Shown here in pieces: positions 35,406 to 44,800 of a DNA stretch of 64,000 nt. The position numbers and the translations under genes are program-made. The stretch is taken from the NCBI RefSeq assembly GCF_003332825.1, contig NZ_QIRF01000002.1, forward strand, positions 1 to 64,000, in the 5' to 3' direction. The notes under the pieces are model-generated. The model was given only the letters and a program-made list of their open reading frames with translations, made no database searches and had not been told where the DNA came from. Each line of letters begins with the position of its first letter. The first letter of the stretch is position 1. The stretch comes from Dyella sp. C9. Lineage in GTDB: Bacteria > Pseudomonadota > Gammaproteobacteria > Xanthomonadales > Rhodanobacteraceae.

Positions 35406-36194
35406 CTATCCCTTCAGGGCAGCCTGCAGCCGCGCCAGCGCGACCGCGTGCAGGGCCGGCGTGCCCGCCAGCACGCTGTGGCTGTCGAGAGTGAGCGGCT
35501 GGCCGTCGAGATCGGTGAAGATGCCCCCTGCCTCACGCACGATCACGGCGAGCGCCGCGATATCGAGGATGTTCACGTCCGACTCCAGCACCAGGTCGAG
35601 GCTGCCGCGCGCCAGCAGGTGGTAGTGGCAGAAATCGCCGTAGCCACGAATGCGGTTGCTGTCCCGGATCAGCGCGCCCCAGGCGTTCCAGCGCGCATCG
35701 GCGGTCAGTGACTTGATGTTGCCCGCCGACAGCGACGCCCTGGCCAGCTCGCGGGTATCGGCTACCTTCACGCGCTCGCCTTCGTACCAGCAGCCACCGC
35801 CGGCGCTGGCCCACATGGTCTCGCCGTAAACCGGTGCGCTCGACACGCCCAACACCAGCTCGCCGCGATGCATCAAGGCAACCTGGGTGGAGAAGAATGG
35901 CGTGCGGCGCACGAAGCTCTTGGTGCCGTCGAGTGGATCGACCAACCACAACAGCTCATGGTCTTTTTCGTCGCGGCCGAATTCCTCGCCATAGATGGAT
36001 GCGTCGGGCAACGCCTTCTGCAGGATCTCGCGGATCGCCAGTTCCGCTTCGCGGTCCGCGACGGTGACCGGCGTGTCGTCGCTCTTGAGCTCGACCTCCA
36101 CGCCCTGGCGCCAGTAGTAGCGCAGCACTTCGGCGGCGGCCTGTGCCGCGTCACGCGCGGCCTTCAGGGCGTGCTGCAGATCCAGTTCACTCAT
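35406..36194 (-). CDS. Inositol-monophosphatase-family phosphatase, HisN-like (histidinol phosphatase candidate)
   Basis: 262 residues. The IMPase fold motifs GEEFG, DPLDGTKSF and the C-terminal NILDIAALAVIVREAGG are intact. The segment RIRGYGDFCHYHLLARGSLDLVLE resembles HisN histidinol-phosphate phosphatases more than true inositol phosphatases. ATG at 36194 follows GGGGGAAGG and coincides with the gspN stop region; a GTG one codon earlier is in frame. Whether it serves histidine synthesis depends on the rest of the genome. Confidence 0.87.
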   Translation of the reverse strand: MSELDLQHALKAARDAAQAAAEVLRYYWRQGVEVELKSDDTPVTVADREAELAIREILQKALPDASIYGEEFGRDEKDHELLWLVDPLDGTKSFVRRTPFFSTQVALMHRGELVLGVSSAPVYGETMWASAGGGCWYEGERVKVADTRELARASLSAGNIKSLTADARWNAWGALIRDSNRIRGYGDFCHYHLLARGSLDLVLESDVNILDIAALAVIVREAGGIFTDLDGQPLTLDSHSVLAGTPALHAVALARLQAALKG

Positions 36195-36976
36195 CACCTT
36201 CCCCCATTCATGGCCGCAGCAAGGCCGCCGCTGTAGTTGATGTGCGTGACGCCATGCTCATCGGTATCGCCCAGCCCCGACAGCCACCGCTGCAGCGGTG
36301 ACGCCGGATCGCGCGCAGCCGCGTCGGCGGTGAAACGACGCGCCAGCGGGCTGAGCTGCAGGCGTCCGTCGATGCGCAACGGACCCTCGCCGTCGTCCTG
36401 CAAGTGTCCATCGAGCACGCCGTTGCTCGCCTGCACCGTCATGCGCAGGTTGCCCAATGGCAGCGTGCCGTTGCGCGCGGTCAGCAGCGTAGCGTCCCGC
36501 CACAGCAATTGGCCGTCCAGCGCCATCGGCCAGCCGCCGCGCAGTTGCACGCGGCGGGCATCGAAGCGCAGCTGGCCGCGCGGCTGTCCCACCGGCAGCG
36601 TCACCAACGGCGCAAACAGGCCGAGATCGGTGCGCAGGCTGACCTGGGTCCATTCGGCCGCAGCAGCCGAGCGCCCACGCATGTGCCCGGAGAAATCCAG
36701 CTGCGGGCCATGCAGCGCCAGTTGCAGGCGGTTGTCTCCCAGCAGGGCGCGGCGCGACAGGCGCCAGCTGGCCTCGCCCAGCGGTTCGCCGCGGGCCGAG
36801 ATCACCCGTCCGGCCCGGCCGTCCCACAAAAGGCCGCTTACCTGCTCCAGGCGCACACCATTGAGCCGCGACGAGAACAGCGGCAGCGCCCAGCGCGCCG
36901 GGAGGAACCAGACCAGTGCGAATCCGGTCGCCAGCAGTGCCAGCAGGCCGGCCAGCGCTGTACGCCAATGCTTCAA
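36194..36976 (-). CDS. gspN: Type II secretion system protein N (GspN)
   Basis: 260-residue bitopic inner-membrane protein of the T2SS. Short cytoplasmic start, one membrane helix (about 5-26, TALAGLLALLATGFALVWF), then a periplasmic domain with GspN motifs (RLEQVSGLLWDGRAG, LGEASWRLSRRAL, GHMRGRS). The start is TTG at 36976 with GGGAG at good spacing. No other T2SS gene is in the window; PilD would process the system's pseudopilins. Confidence 0.87.
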   Translation of the reverse strand: MKHWRTALAGLLALLATGFALVWFLPARWALPLFSSRLNGVRLEQVSGLLWDGRAGRVISARGEPLGEASWRLSRRALLGDNRLQLALHGPQLDFSGHMRGRSAAAAEWTQVSLRTDLGLFAPLVTLPVGQPRGQLRFDARRVQLRGGWPMALDGQLLWRDATLLTARNGTLPLGNLRMTVQASNGVLDGHLQDDGEGPLRIDGRLQLSPLARRFTADAAARDPASPLQRWLSGLGDTDEHGVTHINYSGGLAAAMNGGR

Positions 36977-37039
36977 ACCAGCTCCCTACGATGGTTGCAA
37001 GACTTGAGCGGGCATGCTCGAAACACCGATCATAGCCTG

Positions 37040-38401
37040 ATGAACGCCTTTCCCGCTGCCGACGCGCTGGTGCGTCGGGACCTTGGCCTGCTGTGGCATC
37101 CCTGCACGCAGATGCATGATCACCAGACGGTGCCGATGGTGCCCATCGCACGCGGCGAAGGGCCCTGGCTGATCGGCACCGACGGCCGGCGCTACCTCGA
37201 CGGCATCAGCTCGTGGTGGACCAACCTGTTCGGTCATGCCAATCCGCGCATCGCCGCGGCATTGGCGGAGCAGGCGCGTACGCTCGAACACGTGATCTTC
37301 GCGGGCTTCACGCATGAACCGGCCGTGGCGCTGGCCGAGGAACTGGTGCGGATAACCCCGGCCGGGCTGGACCGCGTGTTCTATGCCGACAACGGTTCGG
37401 CGGCGATCGAAGTGGCGCTGAAGATGAGCTTCCACTACTGGCTCAACCAGGGCCATGGCGAGAAGACCCGCTTCATCGCGCTGACCGGCAGCTACCACGG
37501 CGAGACCCTCGGTGCACTGTCGGTCAGCGACGTGGCCCTGTACCGCAAGACCTACGCGCCCCTGCTGCTCACGCCGTTCCTCGCTCCCTCGCCTGATGCC
37601 TACGAGGCCGAGCCCGGCGAGGGTGCCGCGCAAGTCGCGCAGCGGCGCCTGGCCACGCTGCGCGAGCTGCTCGAACAGCATGCGCATGAGGTTTGCGCGG
37701 TGATCGTGGAGCCGTTGGTGCAATGCGCCGGCGGCATGCGCATGTACCATCCCGACTACCTGGCGGGCCTGCGTACGCTGTGCGACGAATACCAGGTGCA
37801 CTTCATCGCCGACGAGATCGCCGTGGGCTTCGGACGCACCGGAACGCTGTTCGCCTGCGAACAGGCCAGCGTGTCGCCCGACTTCATGTGCCTGTCCAAG
37901 GGACTTACCGGCGGCTTCCTGCCGCTTTCCGCCGTACTCACCCGCACCTCCGTGTATGAGGCGTTCTACGCCGAATACAGCGCAGGCAAGGCCTTCCTGC
38001 ACTCACACAGCTATACGGGCAATCCGCTGGCCTGCCGGGTGGCGCTGGAGACCCTGGCGATCTTCAGGGACGAACCCGTGCTGGAGCGCAACCGCACGCT
38101 GGCCGCACATCTGGCCGCGCGCCTCGCCCCCCTGCGCGACCATCCCCACGTGGCCGACGTGCGCCAGACCGGCATGATCGCCGCGGTGGAGCTGGTGGCC
38201 GACAAGGCCTCCCGGCGCCCGTTTCCCGCCGCCGAACGGCGCGGGCTGAAGGTCTACCTGCACGGCCTCGAGCACGGCGCACTGCTCCGACCACTGGGCA
38301 ACATCATCTATTTCATGCCTCCGTACGTGGTCAGCACTGCCGATATCGACCAACTGGTCGATACCGCGATCGAAGGGATCGAACGCGCCGTCCATGCCTG
38401 A
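37040..38401 (+). CDS. bioA: Adenosylmethionine-8-amino-7-oxononanoate aminotransferase BioA
   Basis: PLP enzyme of biotin synthesis making 7,8-diaminopelargonic acid with S-adenosylmethionine as amino donor. 453 residues of class III aminotransferase. Lys287 in CLSKGLTGGFLPL binds PLP; DEIAVGFGRTG supplies the Asp; LWHPCTQMHDH and SSWWTNLFGHANPRI are BioA hallmarks. ATG at 37040 is chosen because upstream frame runs antisense through gspN. No other bio genes are nearby. Confidence 0.95.
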   Translation: MNAFPAADALVRRDLGLLWHPCTQMHDHQTVPMVPIARGEGPWLIGTDGRRYLDGISSWWTNLFGHANPRIAAALAEQARTLEHVIFAGFTHEPAVALAEELVRITPAGLDRVFYADNGSAAIEVALKMSFHYWLNQGHGEKTRFIALTGSYHGETLGALSVSDVALYRKTYAPLLLTPFLAPSPDAYEAEPGEGAAQVAQRRLATLRELLEQHAHEVCAVIVEPLVQCAGGMRMYHPDYLAGLRTLCDEYQVHFIADEIAVGFGRTGTLFACEQASVSPDFMCLSKGLTGGFLPLSAVLTRTSVYEAFYAEYSAGKAFLHSHSYTGNPLACRVALETLAIFRDEPVLERNRTLAAHLAARLAPLRDHPHVADVRQTGMIAAVELVADKASRRPFPAAERRGLKVYLHGLEHGALLRPLGNIIYFMPPYVVSTADIDQLVDTAIEGIERAVHA

Positions 38402-38412
38402 TACGTGCGGCC

Positions 38413-38769
38413 TCAGCGGCCGCCGTAGCTGATGCTGGGATCCAGGTCGCGCAGCGCCGGGCCCAAGTTCGGCTGACCGGTCTTCAGCAGGTCGTCGCGG
38501 CTGTAGCTGCGCCCCGGTACGGGCAGGCAAGAGCCAGGCTTGGCCGGAATCAGGCTGCCGGTACTCTGGATGCAATCGCGGTCGCCCGGGCGCGGCGAGC
38601 GTTGGCTATCGGCCTGGCCGGTGCCGGAACCGCCCTGGGGCTGGCTGGTGGCCTGCGCCGTGGTGGCGGCGCTGCTTCCGGCCGGGGCACCGCTTTGCGC
38701 CATCGCCGCGGCACTGGCTCCCAGCGCCGCGAGCAGGACGAATAGTGCGGTATGGGTGGGCTTGGACAT
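38413..38769 (-). CDS. Small exported protein of unknown function
   Basis: 118 residues with a signal peptide (MSKPTHTALFVLLAALGASAAAMA) and an Ala/Gly/Gln-rich low-complexity middle. The C-terminal part has two Cys (DRDCIQSTGS, GSCLPVPGRSYSRDDLLKTG), probably a disulfide in the periplasm. A very strong ribosome binding site (GGAGGTGGATC) supports the call. I do not recognise a family; it resembles lineage-restricted exported proteins. Confidence 0.75.
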   Translation of the reverse strand: MSKPTHTALFVLLAALGASAAAMAQSGAPAGSSAATTAQATSQPQGGSGTGQADSQRSPRPGDRDCIQSTGSLIPAKPGSCLPVPGRSYSRDDLLKTGQPNLGPALRDLDPSISYGGR

Positions 38770-38939
38770 GATCCACCTCCGTGGGTAGTGATGCTTACCT
38801 ACATGCTGCGCCGGCTTACGCCGGCAGGCAAATACAACGGTCTGGTCGTCTCCCGGCCGTTCAGCTTCGCCTCCCCAGCCGTGCGACGAGGCACCGCCGG
38901 TCCGCTATGCTTTCCGTTTTCACAGGTATCCAACGTCCC

Positions 38940-39674
38940 ATGCGCACCATCCGCATACACGTGGACGCACCGCTCGCCGCCGGTGCGACACTGACGCTGC
39001 CCGCCCAGGCTGGCGAACACGTGGCGCGCGTGCTGCGACTGACCGCCGGCGACCCGGTCACGCTGTTCAACGGCGATGGCCAGGATTACCCGGCCACGAT
39101 CGACGCGGTGGGAAAGCGCGAAGTGGTGGTTTGCGTGCTGGCCGCCGAGAGGGTGGACAACGAATCTCCGCTGCGCCTGACCCTGGCCCAGGGCGTAGCC
39201 CGTGGCGAGAAGATGGATCTTATCGTGCAGAAAGCCACCGAACTGGGCGTGGCCCGCATCGTGCCGCTACTTACCGAGCGCTCCGAAGTGAAGCTGGAAG
39301 CGGCCCGTGCGGAGAAGCGGCTGGCTCACTGGCGCGCCGTGGTGGCCAGCGCCTGTGAACAGAGTGGACGCGCCCGCGTGCCGGAGGTGATGCCTGCGGT
39401 ATCGCTGGATGCCTGGCTGCGGGAGCTGGCCGACGACGGGGCGCTACGCCTGGCCCTGCTGCCCGAGGGCACGCGCAAGGCCGGTGAACTGCGTTTCCCC
39501 GCCACGGGTGGCGTACTGGTGGTCGGCCCGGAAGGCGGCCTGGGCGTTCGCGACACCACCGCCCTGGCCGATGCCGGCTTCCAGGGTCTCAAGCTCGGCC
39601 CGCGCATCCTGCGCACGGAAACGGCCGGGTTGGCGGCCCTGGCCGCGCTGCAAGCCCTTCACGGCGACGTCTGA
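38940..39674 (+). CDS. rsmE: 16S rRNA (uracil-1498-N3)-methyltransferase RsmE
   Basis: 244-residue SPOUT methyltransferase. An N-terminal PUA-like domain (about 1-75; HVARVLRLTAGDPVTLFNGDG) precedes the knotted catalytic domain with KATELGVARIVPLLTERS, VVGPEGGL and LGPRILRTETA. ATG at 38940 is set by the conserved N-terminus MRTIRIHVDAPL. A TATGCT -10-like box lies about 25 bp upstream. It is convergent with chpC. Confidence 0.95.
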   Translation: MRTIRIHVDAPLAAGATLTLPAQAGEHVARVLRLTAGDPVTLFNGDGQDYPATIDAVGKREVVVCVLAAERVDNESPLRLTLAQGVARGEKMDLIVQKATELGVARIVPLLTERSEVKLEAARAEKRLAHWRAVVASACEQSGRARVPEVMPAVSLDAWLRELADDGALRLALLPEGTRKAGELRFPATGGVLVVGPEGGLGVRDTTALADAGFQGLKLGPRILRTETAGLAALAALQALHGDV

Positions 39675-39688
39675 ATCCGTCGGCAGGA

Positions 39689-39707
39689 GAGCGCCCCGAA
39701 GGCGCTC
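39689..39707. terminator. Stem-loop between convergent rsmE and chpC
   Basis: A 7-bp stem GAGCGCC/GGCGCTC with loop ccgaa sits in the 49-bp convergent gap. No T tract follows on either strand, so it is at best a Rho-assisted end. Confidence 0.4.
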
Positions 39708-39723
39708 CCGCCATGCCTGGCGA

Positions 39724-40200
39724 TCAGCTCGCCAGGTCGAGCAGTTGCACCAGTTCGGCTTCGATGCCTTCCAGATCGGGGATGACGGCCACGTCGTCGC
39801 GCACCAGCACCTCGGCGCGCACGCCCGGCGGCAACGGCGCCCCGTCGTGGGTGGGAATGATCAGCTCGGCGTTGAGCGTGGTCAGGCGGGGGAATCCCTG
39901 GGTGATCACCGCAACGAACGGCAGTTCGGCATGTCCGCTCAAGGCCTTGAGCACCGCAACGCGCACGGCCTGCTCGCCGTCACCCTCTCCCGCGCCGGCT
40001 AGCGTGCTGAACGACAACAGCGGCACGCGCCAGCCACGCCAGGCGATACGGCCAAGCAGCCAGGAAGGCGCTCCCTCGACCGGCTCAGGCGTAGGCAGGG
40101 TGATTACTTCGGCCACCGTCGCATTGGGCAGCAGCAGGCGCAGGTTGCCCACGGGCACCAGCACGCAACGGATTTCACGTGGCAGTGGAAGCTCGCTCAT
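39724..40200 (-). CDS. chpC: CheW-domain adaptor ChpC of the Pil-Chp system
   Basis: 158-residue CheW-like protein (IRCVLVPVGNLRLLLPNATVAEVITL, WLLGRIAWRGWRVPLLSF), distinct from PilI in the same operon. In Pseudomonas, ChpC is an accessory adaptor linking additional receptors to ChpA. Its ATG overlaps the chpB stop (ATGA). Last gene of the operon that begins with pilG. Confidence 0.88.
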   Translation of the reverse strand: MSELPLPREIRCVLVPVGNLRLLLPNATVAEVITLPTPEPVEGAPSWLLGRIAWRGWRVPLLSFSTLAGAGEGDGEQAVRVAVLKALSGHAELPFVAVITQGFPRLTTLNAELIIPTHDGAPLPPGVRAEVLVRDDVAVIPDLEGIEAELVQLLDLAS

Positions 40201-41897
40201 CGCCGGCCCTCCATCGACATTTCCTCGACCAGGCGCGCCGCCAGCTGGGCGGGCGTGCCGGAATAACTGTTGAGACGCTCGGCTTCGATGCCGTGCACCA
40301 TATCGGCGAAGTGCCCTTCGGGCGATGCCTCCACCCACACCTGGCCACCTCGGTCATGGATGGCCTGGCAGCCACCGAGGGCATCATTCGCATGACCGGC
40401 AAACACGATGGCCTGCGCGTTGCGGCCGAATACATTGGCCGCCATGGTGAAGCTGGCGTCGATCGGCGAACTCTGCAGGCCCTGCCCTTCCAGCGACTGC
40501 AGTTCGATGCGGCCATCACGATGCAGCCTTGCCTGCTGGCCATCCGGCACCACCAGTACTTCGCCAGTGCGAACACGCGCGCCATGCTCGGCGACGCGCA
40601 CCGGCAGCTCGCTGTGGGCGGACAGCAGCCTGGCCAGCGACTGCGCCGACTTGCCGTCCAGGTGCTGGACATGCAGCACGGCGGCGCCAAGCTCTGCCGG
40701 CAACTGGGACAGGAACGCGCAGACGGCATCCACGCTGTCGCTGGCAGCGCCGAGCACCAGCACCCGGCCGATGGCCGAATCGAGGTCCGCCAGCATCATC
40801 TCGTGGCCGCCCTCGTACTCCTTCGGGGCGATCGCTTCTTCGATCGATACGAGTTCCAGGCTCAGGCCAGGTTCGATACCGTCCTCGTCATCCGAGCCAC
40901 CCTCGGGTGCCAGGAAGTCAGCGGCACTGAGCTTTTCGATGCCGAACTCGGAAGACTTGGGCGCCGCGGCCGCGGCCGCGGCAACCTCGTCGTCCACCAG
41001 CGACCAGCTGGAGGCGGCACCGAGCAGGGACGAAGAACCCTGGCTCTTCGACTCCGCCGCGGGGGCCGGCATGAACGAATCGTCCAGCGGCGTCAGCGCG
41101 AGATGGTCGAGCTGGAAGGACGGCATCGGACGCACCGCCGGCTCGTCGGCCGGCGCCACGTCGAACGGGGCCGGGCCCTGCGTGGCCGGCATATCCATGC
41201 CGAACTGGCCGTCATGCAGCACCGGCAGTTCATCCTCCAGGTCGAACTTGAGGCCCGCGCCGAATTCATGGTCGGCCGCCGCCGGTTCATCGGCAGCGAG
41301 CAGCGCCTCCAGCTCGGCTTCCAGCGATTCGGACTCCGCGGACAACTCCACTTCGTGGTCAACCACCGGGTCGGCGCGCAATTCGTCATCCAGCTCCAGC
41401 ATTTCCGGAAGCTCGACGAAGGCGTCCTCGTCCAAAGCCAGCGGCTCGGCCGAGACCTCCGCGAACGCCGGCAGGGCCGGCTCGAATACGGACGCTGCGG
41501 CTACCGGTTCAGGCATCGCCACGGTCACTGCCACCGCGTGCTGCGGGCGAGGCGGATCGAGATCGCCCTCCGCCATCACCTTCACGGCGAGGTGGCGCGC
41601 CCAGCGGGCACGGTCCCAGCCATCCAGCTCGCGGCTCGCCTGCGCGTCATTGAAAACCACGCGCGGGCGGTCGCCATCGATCACCTCGTAAAGGCGGTCG
41701 AGGTCGTCGTCGGCATCATCGTCCAGGTTCACCACCAGCACTTCGGCACCGGTGTTGTCGAGCATGCGCCGGCTCAGGGTAGACAGCGCGCCCTCGTGCA
41801 CGATGCGCGCACCGCGCTCGAGCAAGGCTTCACGCAGCTGGCCTCCCAGTTCCACATCGTCGAACAGCAGGGCAACTGCGGTCACCGACTCAGCCAT
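40197..41897 (-). CDS. chpB: ChpB, CheB-type methylesterase of the Pil-Chp system
   Basis: 566 residues. A receiver-like N-terminal region (about 1-110; VALLFDDVELGGQLREALLERG, EVLVVNLDDDADDD) has no clear phospho-acceptor pocket. A long acidic, Ala/Glu/Asp-rich linker follows (about 130-380). The C-terminal CheB domain (about 385-560) has triad candidates Ser in LGAASDS, His in VQHLDG and Asp in GHANDALGG. It would demethylate PilJ. No methyltransferase (PilK/CheR) is in the operon. ATG at 41897 overlaps the end of chpA by 8 bp. Confidence 0.87.
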   Translation of the reverse strand: MAESVTAVALLFDDVELGGQLREALLERGARIVHEGALSTLSRRMLDNTGAEVLVVNLDDDADDDLDRLYEVIDGDRPRVVFNDAQASRELDGWDRARWARHLAVKVMAEGDLDPPRPQHAVAVTVAMPEPVAAASVFEPALPAFAEVSAEPLALDEDAFVELPEMLELDDELRADPVVDHEVELSAESESLEAELEALLAADEPAAADHEFGAGLKFDLEDELPVLHDGQFGMDMPATQGPAPFDVAPADEPAVRPMPSFQLDHLALTPLDDSFMPAPAAESKSQGSSSLLGAASSWSLVDDEVAAAAAAAPKSSEFGIEKLSAADFLAPEGGSDDEDGIEPGLSLELVSIEEAIAPKEYEGGHEMMLADLDSAIGRVLVLGAASDSVDAVCAFLSQLPAELGAAVLHVQHLDGKSAQSLARLLSAHSELPVRVAEHGARVRTGEVLVVPDGQQARLHRDGRIELQSLEGQGLQSSPIDASFTMAANVFGRNAQAIVFAGHANDALGGCQAIHDRGGQVWVEASPEGHFADMVHGIEAERLNSYSGTPAQLAARLVEEMSMEGRR

Positions 41898-44800
41898 TGA
41901 GCGACTCCAGGGCGCGCTGTTCGAGCACTTCACCGATCTGCGTCAGCAGCTCCGCTTCCTGGTAGGGCTTGCCGAGGTAACGATCCACGCCGATGTCGAA
42001 CGCGCGCTGGCGATGCTTATCGCCGGTACGCGAGGTGATCATGATGATCGGCACCTCGCGCAGGCGCGGGTCCGCCTTCATCGCCGTGGCCAGCTCGTAG
42101 CCGTCCATGCGCGGCATCTCGATGTCGAGCAGCATCAGGTCGGGCACGCGCTCGTGGAGTTTTTCCAGGGCGTCGACACCGTCCTTCGCCGTGCTCACCT
42201 CGTATTCGTGGCGCTCCAGCACGCGACCGGTAACCTTGCGCATGGTGATGGAGTCGTCGACCACCATCACCAGCGGGCGCACGCGCGGCTCTTCCGCCAC
42301 CGGCGTCGGCACTGCGCTGAGGCCTTCCTCCAGGCGCTGCTGGCGACGGGCGACGCCGTGGCGTACCAGCGGGGCCAGGTCGAGAATGATCAGCACCGAG
42401 CCATCACCCATGATGGTGGCACCGAGGATGCCCGGCACCGAGCTGATCTGCGGGCCCACCGACTTGACCACGATTTCGCGCGAGCCGATCACCGCGTCGA
42501 TGCGAATCGCCGCACGCAGGTCGCCCGAGCGGGTAAGCAGCAGCGGCACCTGCTCTTCGTCACCGGCGTGGCTTGCCGCGATGCCAAGCAGCTCGGACAG
42601 GTCGTGGATGCTGTAGTCCTCGCCACCGTAGGCGAAGGTCGGTTCGGACTCGGCAAGGCGCTCGGCCAGTTCGGCCGGGCTGATACGGGCCACGCCCTGC
42701 ACTGAGGTCATCGGAATGGCGAACGCGGACTCGCCGATGCGCACCAGGATTGCCTGGGTCACGGCGAGGGTGAACGGCAGGCGCAGCACGAAAGTAGTGC
42801 CTTCGCCCGCCCGCGATTCGATCGACAAGGCGCCGCCAAGCTGCTTGATCTCGTTGGCCACCACGTCCATGCCCACGCCACGGCCGGCGAGCTGGGTCAC
42901 CGTGCTGGCGGTGGAGAAGCCCGGCTGGGTGATCAGCGCCAGCACCTGGTCGTCGCTCAGGCGTGCATCCGCACGTACCAGGCCACGCTCGATGCCGCGC
43001 TTGCGGATCGCCTCGCGGTCCAGGCCCCGGCCGTCGTCGGTCACGCGCACCACCACCTCGGTAGCCTCGCGGGTCACCCGGATGCGTACGCTGCCCTCGG
43101 CCGGCTTGCCCGCCTTGCGGCGGTCGGCCGGCGACTCGATGCCGTGCGCCACCGCGTTGCGCAGCATGTGCTCGAACGGCGCCTTGATGCGATCGAGCAG
43201 GTTGCGGTCCATTTCGCCGTGCGCGCCCTCCACGTACAGCTGGGCGTTCTTGCCTTCTTCCTGGGCTGACTGGCGCAGCGTGCGGCGCAGGTTCGGCACC
43301 ATCACGTCGAACGGCAGCATGCGGGTGCGCAGCAGGCCTTCCTGCAGTTCGGACGACACCCGCGACTGCTGGATCAGCAACGTTTCCGCCTGGCGGGTCA
43401 GCTCGTCGAGCATGCCCTGGATGGACACAAGGTCGGACACCGATTCGGCCAGTGCTCGCGAATACTGCTGCAACTGCGAGAAACGGTCGAGCTCGAGCGG
43501 GTCGAACGCCGCGATGCCGGCCTCGCGATGCTCGCGCTGGAAGCGCGCAATGATCTGCGCTTCCGTTTCGATTTCCAGCATGCGCAGCTGGCTGCGCAGA
43601 CGCTGCACCGTCTGGTCGAGTTCGACCAGGTTGAAGCGGTAGCCGGCCACCTGCTGCTCGAGGCGCGAGCGGTAGATCGCCACCTCGCCCGCATGGTTAA
43701 CCAACGTGTCGAGCAGCTCGGCGCGGACGCGGATCTGTTCCTGCGATGCGCTGCTGGCCTCTTCGCGTTCTTCCGGCAGCAGTTCGGGGAGCTTCACGCG
43801 CTCGGGGAACGGCACCACCGTCGCCGACGGCGGCGCGGCCGCCTCGATCGGCTTGGCGGCACCCGCCGGGGCTTCGGCCTCGACGCCACCCGCCATCGCG
43901 ATGAAGCGATTGATCATCGCCTGCGGGTAGGCCACCGGCTGGCCCTGGGCAATGCGCTGGACCAAGCCATGCAGCGTGTCGAAGCCCGCCTCGAGCGCGG
44001 CAATCAGGCTGGCGACCTGTGCCGATTCGGCGTGCAGCGGCTTTTCCAGTGCCGTTTCGATGGCGTGCGTAAGATCGCCCACCGGCACCATGCCGGCGAT
44101 GCGCGCGCCGCCCTTGAGCGTATGCAGGTCACGCTGCAGTTCGGCGACGTGCTCCACTGCCGACGGCTCGCCGCGCCACTGCGCCAGCACGCCATCGGAG
44201 TGGTCGAGGATCTCGCGCGCTTCTTCGACGAAGATTTCCAGCAGGTCGGGATCGATCTCCGACGTCGGCACGTACAGTTCGTCCGTGACCTCGGCTTCCG
44301 CCGGGGGCTCCTGGACCGTGGCCGTCGTCGTTTCGACCGGTGCCTCGGTTGCCGCCGCCTCGATCGTTTCCTCGGCAGCCTGCTCGGCCACCGTCAGCGC
44401 CGGCTCATGGACGACCGGCTCTTCGAGGGTCTCCTGCGGCTCGGCCACGGCCTCTGCCACGGACGGCTCGTCGGCCGCCACGTGTTCGTCGTCCAGCAAC
44501 GGCTCGTCGAGCGCAACCAACGGCTCGGTGGCCGCCGGCTCGTCCACGGTGATCTCGTGGACCACCGAAGACTCGACCGGCGCGGCCTCGCCCGCCTCGG
44601 CGTCGAACGCCTCGGCTTCGTCGAGCAAGTCCGCGTAGGCGGCCGCAAAATCGTCAACCTCGGTGAGCTCGGACGCCGCCGGCCCGGAGGCGGTACTCGC
44701 CTCCTGCAGCTGTTCACCGGACGGCAGGTGCGCATCCAGGTCGAACTCGCCCAGCGCCGCGAGCAGTTCGTCGGCGTAGTCGTCCATGCCCACGTCGCCC

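Noticed and set aside
38770..38939. Possible short gene between the small exported protein and rsmE
   Set aside because: The frame overlaps the divergent promoter region, lacks a binding site and merges with the rsmE upstream sequence.
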